The notes under the pieces: model-generated
The model's database searches: none
The model's input: the letters and a program-made list of their open reading frames with translations, nothing else
What the model was told of the DNA's origin: nothing
Made by a program: the position numbers and the translations under genes
In this document: one piece after another, positions 34,387-38,149 of the stretch
Numbering within the stretch: position 1 is the stretch's first letter
Layout of the letters: each line of letters opens with the position of its first letter
Source: Methanobrevibacter sp.
GTDB taxonomy: Archaea > Methanobacteriota > Methanobacteria > Methanobacteriales > Methanobacteriaceae
DNA length: 38,149 bases
Direction of reading: 5' to 3'
NCBI RefSeq assembly: GCF_017406825.1
Contig: NZ_JAFQXT010000001.1
Coordinates: 1-38,149 of the forward strand

Positions 34387-35373
34387 TTATAGGTTTCTTT
34401 TAAAGAACTCTTCCAGTTTACCAGTTACCTTCTCAATATATTCGTCAACCCAGTATGTTTGGATATGGCTTGCACCTTCAATCAGGAATAGTTCCTTGTC
34501 TTCGGCATTAACCGCTTTTTCAAATGCTGAATCGGTCATGTATTTTGTATCTGCGATATTTCCGGCCATCATCAATAGGGGTTGCGTAATCAAATCCATT
34601 CTCTCATCAACATCAAAAGCCATAACTTTCGGCAGTGATTCTGTTGTGAACCTGGAATTTGAATTAGGATGCTTGTGTGTAATTCCATAATATTCAACGC
34701 CATCACGATATAGTCCTTCCGGAAGGGATTCCATCATTTCACGAGTTTCCTCTTCACTCATTTCAGGATTGTCTCCCTCATAGATAACTTCTCCTTCAAG
34801 AAGTTTGTTTCTGGCTTCAGCTCCTTTTTCAAGCCTTTCATGAACACCGCCAATATCAGAGTCCAGAAATCCGTTTCTTCTGACTCTGCCTGTGTTGAAC
34901 ATGGACAATACTGCCACCGCTTTCATTCTTTTATCCTGCTGTGCCGCAGCTAATGTGTATCCCGCACCACCGCAGATTCCTAAAGATCCGGTTTTGTCTT
35001 TATCAACGTAAGGCAGTCCAATCAGATAATCTATCATGCCTGAAACATCCTCAATTCTGTTTTCAGGATAATCTCTGTTTCGAGGTTCGCCTTCGCTTCC
35101 TCCCTGATATCTGGCGTCACTGGCTAGGGCAATATAACCTAGTTCAGCTAATTTTTGAGCGTATAATCCTGCAACTTGCTCTTTACATCCTCCATTGGGA
35201 TGGGCCACACTGATTGTAGGGTATGTTTTATTTTCATCGAAATCTGCAGGCAAATAGAGGTTTCCTGCAACTTTAATTCCTGAAACTTCATATGAAACCT
35301 GTTTGATGTTGACTTCACCATCAATGTTTTCGCTGATGGCTCCGTCATATACTAGTCCGAATTTGTTTTCCAT
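34387..35373 (-). CDS. Alpha/beta hydrolase with Cys in the nucleophile elbow (YcjY/DLH-like)
   Basis: The 328-residue protein starts after GGTGAAAAA. It shows ISVAHPNGGCKEQ at the oxyanion region and a GICGGAG elbow in place of GxSxG, so the nucleophile may be Cys as in dienelactone hydrolases. A late acidic residue appears in MMAGNIADTK and a likely catalytic His in IEGASHIQTYW. It is first in the operon with the second hydrolase and aldo-keto reductase. Substrate unknown. Confidence 0.8.
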   Translation of the reverse strand: MENKFGLVYDGAISENIDGEVNIKQVSYEVSGIKVAGNLYLPADFDENKTYPTISVAHPNGGCKEQVAGLYAQKLAELGYIALASDARYQGGSEGEPRNRDYPENRIEDVSGMIDYLIGLPYVDKDKTGSLGICGGAGYTLAAAQQDKRMKAVAVLSMFNTGRVRRNGFLDSDIGGVHERLEKGAEARNKLLEGEVIYEGDNPEMSEEETREMMESLPEGLYRDGVEYYGITHKHPNSNSRFTTESLPKVMAFDVDERMDLITQPLLMMAGNIADTKYMTDSAFEKAVNAEDKELFLIEGASHIQTYWVDEYIEKVTGKLEEFFKRNL

Positions 35374-35459
35374 TTTTTCACCATTAAAAAGTTGTAGTGT
35401 AGTAAAAATTTAATTTGTGTTATTAAAAAAATAAGAAAATAGAATTTGATAATTCTATT

Positions 35460-36305
35460 TTAAGCTATGTTGCTGCAAACGAATTTGATAAAAATAGGAT
35501 CATCTACCGGTGCGATTGGAACGCCTGTTTCCAGTTCTTTGATTTTTTCCATATCGTCATCGCTTAATTCGAAATCAAACACGTCAGCATTTTCAATCAT
35601 TCTGGATTCTTTAGTGGATTTTGGAAAGACTACGATTCCCCTTTGGATAATCCATCTTAAAATCACTTGGGCTACTGATTTTCCGTATTTTTCACCGATT
35701 TCGGATAATATTGGGTTTGTGAATATTCCGTCTTTTCCTTCAGCTAGTGGTCCCCATGCTTCTACTACTGCATCGAACTCTTTGTGGAAGTCTTCTGTAC
35801 CTTCCTGTTGGAAAAATGGGTTTACTTCAATCTGGTTTACCATAGGTTTGATTTCCGCATGCAGGCACAGGTCAGTAAATCTTCCTTCTGTAAAGTTGCA
35901 CACACCGATTGCTTTAATTTTTCCTTCCTTGTATAAGTCTTCAACTGCTTTCCAGGTTGAGTATACATCACCTAAACATTGGTGAAGAAGGTATAGGTCA
36001 ATATAATCTGTTTGAAGTTTATCCAATGAGTCCTGGAATGCTTTTTTGGTTTCCTCATATCCGTATGATGATACCCACACTTTGGTGGTGAGGAATAAGT
36101 CTTCTCTTGCAATTCCGCTTTCTTTTATTGCTTCACCGATTTCTGCTTCGTTGAAGTATGCTTGTGCAGTATCGAAGTGTCTGTATCCTACTTCAATTGC
36201 TTTTTTCACGACTTCTTTGGTTTCTTCTTGTGGTATTTGAAATACTCCAAATCCTAATTGTGGTATTTCCACGCCATTTGATAAGGTTACAAATTCATTA
36301 TCCAT
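35460..36305 (-). CDS. Aldo-keto reductase (AKR5-like)
   Basis: GTG at 36314 is possible, but AGGTGA (36316-36311) serves the ATG at 36305, giving 281 residues starting MDNEFVTLSNGVEIPQLG. Key residues are Asp and Tyr in HFDTAQAYFNE, Lys in LTTKVW and His in LYLLHQCLGD. VFPKSTKESRMIENADVF is the cofactor-binding end. It is close to 2,5-diketogluconate reductases. A divergent MarR gene and a palindrome separate the two starts, so it is probably MarR-controlled. Confidence 0.85.
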   Translation of the reverse strand: MDNEFVTLSNGVEIPQLGFGVFQIPQEETKEVVKKAIEVGYRHFDTAQAYFNEAEIGEAIKESGIAREDLFLTTKVWVSSYGYEETKKAFQDSLDKLQTDYIDLYLLHQCLGDVYSTWKAVEDLYKEGKIKAIGVCNFTEGRFTDLCLHAEIKPMVNQIEVNPFFQQEGTEDFHKEFDAVVEAWGPLAEGKDGIFTNPILSEIGEKYGKSVAQVILRWIIQRGIVVFPKSTKESRMIENADVFDFELSDDDMEKIKELETGVPIAPVDDPIFIKFVCSNIA

Positions 36306-36345
36306 ATTTTTCACCTAATTTAATATATATAATGTTTCAATATAT

Positions 36346-36368
36346 AAATGTTTCCAAAGGAAATATTT
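36346..36368. promoter_or_regulatory. Near-perfect 23-base palindrome, likely MarR operator
   Basis: AAATGTTTCC (36346-36355) and GGAAATATTT (36359-36368) are inverted copies around AAA with a single mismatch. It lies between the divergent promoters of the aldo-keto reductase and MarR genes, whose TATA-like elements flank it. MarR-family repressors bind such sites next to their own gene. Confidence 0.6.
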
Positions 36369-36374
36369 TCATAG

Positions 36375-36388
36375 ATATATATTTATAT
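36375..36388 (+). promoter_or_regulatory. TATA box of the MarR gene
   Basis: ATATATATTTATAT lies about 25-35 bases before the ATG at 36412, as expected for a leaderless transcript. Confidence 0.45.
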
Positions 36389-36411
36389 GGGTAAATAATA
36401 AATATTTGATT

Positions 36412-36858
36412 ATGAGTTTGCCAAGTCAATTTAAGAAGGAAAATTATGAAAATATACTGATTTATCATTATGTCGAGGAGTTAATCAGTTCATTTGTTGA
36501 ATTTGCAGATGAAAATCTCAAAGATGACATCATATCAACTAATGATTTGCGATTTTTACTTAGAATCAGATTTACTGATAAAACAACCCAAAAGGACTTG
36601 GTTAATCTGTTTAAAGTAAGTAACGGGTACACAGCAAAAATTCTTCGCAACTTCGAAGACAATAATCTAATAACAAGATGCGAGGATCCCACAAACAGAA
36701 GACGAAAAATTGTAGAACTGACCGACAAAGGAATAGAAAAGACAGATTTGATTATAAAAACCATCGATGACCATGAAAAGCAACAATTGAAAAACATGAC
36801 TCCTGAAGAGTTTAAGTTGCTTAAAAGATTGCTGTTTAAATTTTTAAGTGAAGATTAA
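36412..36858 (+). CDS. MarR-family transcriptional regulator
   Basis: ATG at 36412 gives 148 residues; a TTG at 36406 is less likely. The winged helix runs from TQKDLVNLFKVSNGYTAKILRNFED (helix-turn-helix) to CEDPTNRRRKIVELTDKG (wing), with long helices at both ends for dimerisation. It is divergent from an aldo-keto reductase across a 106-base region containing a near-perfect palindrome. It probably represses itself and the reductase and is released by a small molecule. Confidence 0.85.
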   Translation: MSLPSQFKKENYENILIYHYVEELISSFVEFADENLKDDIISTNDLRFLLRIRFTDKTTQKDLVNLFKVSNGYTAKILRNFEDNNLITRCEDPTNRRRKIVELTDKGIEKTDLIIKTIDDHEKQQLKNMTPEEFKLLKRLLFKFLSED

Positions 36859-36967
36859 TTAATTTTTGTGACATTAACATTCATGAAATAGTCATACTAC
36901 TTTTGTTCTCCCAGAAACATCATCTGATTTTGCCAGTAATTAATTGAGAAGTATTAATAATGATTCT

Positions 36968-36996
36968 GTGCAGTTTTTTGTAGTGAAAATCTGCAC
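36968..36996 (-). terminator. Hairpin after the ATP-grasp gene
   Basis: GTGCAG (36968-36973) and CTGCAC (36991-36996) can pair, with T/A-rich loop. It lies 18 bases beyond the stop of the minus-strand gene and may end its transcript. The strength is modest. Confidence 0.35.
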
Positions 36997-37013
36997 CTAA
37001 TAATTAAAATCCG

Positions 37014-38149
37014 TTAATATTCTCTTGATGCTATAATTCCCCTATTAAAACCGTGTGGCGGAACTTCGATTGTTAAGTCCAAAGTTTTCAGCAATACCTC
37101 TATTCCTTTTCTTCCGCTTGAAAAATATTTGTATGAACTTTCGGGAATGAACACAATTCCTCCGACTTTAATGTTTGAAAATATGTTTAATATTATGTTG
37201 ACATTCAGTTCATCCCTTTTTTGAATCAAACTCCTGTTTAAATTAACGATAACATAGTCAAATTCACTGTTTACATTGTCCAAATCATCCAAACTAACCT
37301 GCCGGATTCTTACATTATCCAGAAACTGATCTGTTATAAGAAGTCCTGTTCCATAGTTTTTAGTGGTTTCAATGAGTTTTTTCAAATCATTAATCAATTT
37401 TTCTCCGTCCAACTGATAATCTCCAACTTTCTCTTCGCTTAAAACAAGATTGAAGGTATGTTTTTCAACGCTTCTCAAGTAATCTACATCCTTTTGAAGG
37501 GATGCCTTGTCCTTGTGAACCATATATACTATACCGCAGGAGGAGTTTAAATCTTCGGTTTTCATGAAAAATGTATCTTCTTCAGGCAAATCCAGTGAGA
37601 ACCGATAATAGCTTTTTAGTTTTGGTGAGATATTTTTCATCGGACTGGAGCGGGCTATGATGTCATTTGGGACTATAAATAATTTCAATGCACCATATGC
37701 ATTTAATCTGTATTTTTCCTTTCTCTTTTCGTTGAAGAGAATCGGATTCAGGTAGGAATCAAGAATGCTGTCGGTTTCGTGCTGACCTGAAATCCTGTCT
37801 AAGAATTCTGCATCCATAGTGGCTCCGCACGGACGGCAATTGACTTCAATTAAAACAGGGCCTTTTTCATCAATCATATATTCTCCGTGAACCGGACCGT
37901 ATTGAATTCCGATAGCATCAGCTACGTCATATGAAATCTCATGTGATAGTTGTTGTACTTTTGTTCTCTCTACACTACTTTTTTTTAGAAATCATGATAA
38001 TAAATATGTTCATCTATAATGGGAGAAACTGGAGATGGTGGAAATACAAATCCTGAACATGTACTATAATCACTGACACAACCTGAACCAATTAATGATA
38101 CAAAGGTAACTACTTGAGTATTATTGGAAAAGTTGCAGGGTAAGATGCT
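37014..38149 (-). CDS. ATP-grasp protein, 5' partial and with an apparent frameshift
   Basis: The main frame (37991 down to 37014) has no start codon before an internal ATG at 37877, yet already reads VERTKVQQLSHEISYDVA and GIQYGPVHGEYM. A second frame runs from the window edge (38149) to a TAA at 37985 and ends DEHIYYHDF; one extra base near 37988 would join them as ...YYHDF-L-KKSSVERTK. ATP-grasp hallmarks follow: GPVLIEVNCRPCGATMDAEF (Glu and Asn as Mg ligands). The last 150 residues are not ATP-grasp; NIILNIFSNIKVGGIVFIPE looks like part of a methyltransferase-type fold. It probably forms an amide or peptide bond. The start lies outside the window. Confidence 0.72.

Noticed and set aside
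38019..38069. Plus-strand mini-frame starting ATGGGAGAAACTGG
   Set aside because: It has only 16 codons and runs antisense to an open frame that continues the ATP-grasp protein.
1..38149. CRISPR arrays, insertion sequences, prophage or integrase genes
   Set aside because: No regularly spaced identical repeats, transposase, or integrase motifs were seen; the repeats found are protein-level adhesin repeats.

Overview
The window looks like a chromosomal segment of a methanogenic archaeon of the order Methanobacteriales, most likely Methanobrevibacter or a close relative. The grounds are an archaeal-type ribosomal protein L15e next to an exosome-linked RNA-binding protein, an FmdE-family protein, an ExbB/DUF2149 pair typical of methanogens, TATA-box promoters, GGAGGTGA-type ribosome binding sites, very AT-rich spacers and a large locus of beta-helix/Ig-like adhesin proteins. 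Genus and species are inference.

Layout. 1-700: tail of uracil phosphoribosyltransferase, a small EamA-like membrane protein and a 33-residue zinc-ribbon protein. 0.9-3.0 kb: a membrane-anchored beta-helix surface protein. 3.1-4.9 kb: two overlapping genes resembling tocopherol cyclase and phytol/dolichol kinase. 5.0-6.5 kb: four-gene operon of two 2TM proteins, a LytTR DNA-binding protein and a DUF3021 membrane protein, resembling LytTR/membrane-inhibitor systems of Firmicutes. 6.5-18 kb: four more large adhesin-like genes. 18.2-19.8 kb: a Cys-rich DUF3795 protein and a divergent glycosyltransferase. 20.0-23.5 kb: BtuF/BtuC/BtuD-type ABC importer followed by FmdE, suggesting metal or oxyanion supply to formylmethanofuran dehydrogenase. 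23.7-25.3 kb: membrane protein, ExbB/MotA-like channel and DUF2149 protein. 25.5-26.5 kb: L15e (frameshifted as given) and the exosome-linked protein. 26.5-29.4 kb: a small Ig-like protein, an LCM-type methyltransferase behind a DtxR-like palindrome, tRNA-Gln, an Fe-S flavoprotein and an HxlR regulator. 29.4-31.2 kb: tandem radical SAM paralogues, one frameshifted. 31.5-36.9 kb: oxidoreductases and hydrolases (Old Yellow Enzyme, two aldo-keto reductases, two alpha/beta hydrolases) with a divergent MarR regulator. 37.0-38.1 kb: 3' part of an ATP-grasp gene, also frameshifted.

Two window-wide patterns stand out. Many genes end in perfect inverted repeats that span the stop codon and are followed by T-runs, probably transcription terminators. 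Three genes each appear to lack one base, which points to uncorrected assembly errors more than to three real mutations. The best candidates for little-described systems are the tocopherol-cyclase/phytol-kinase-like pair, the archaeal LytTR-DUF3021-2TM operon, and the ExbB/DUF2149 module, in which DUF2149 resembles ExbD.
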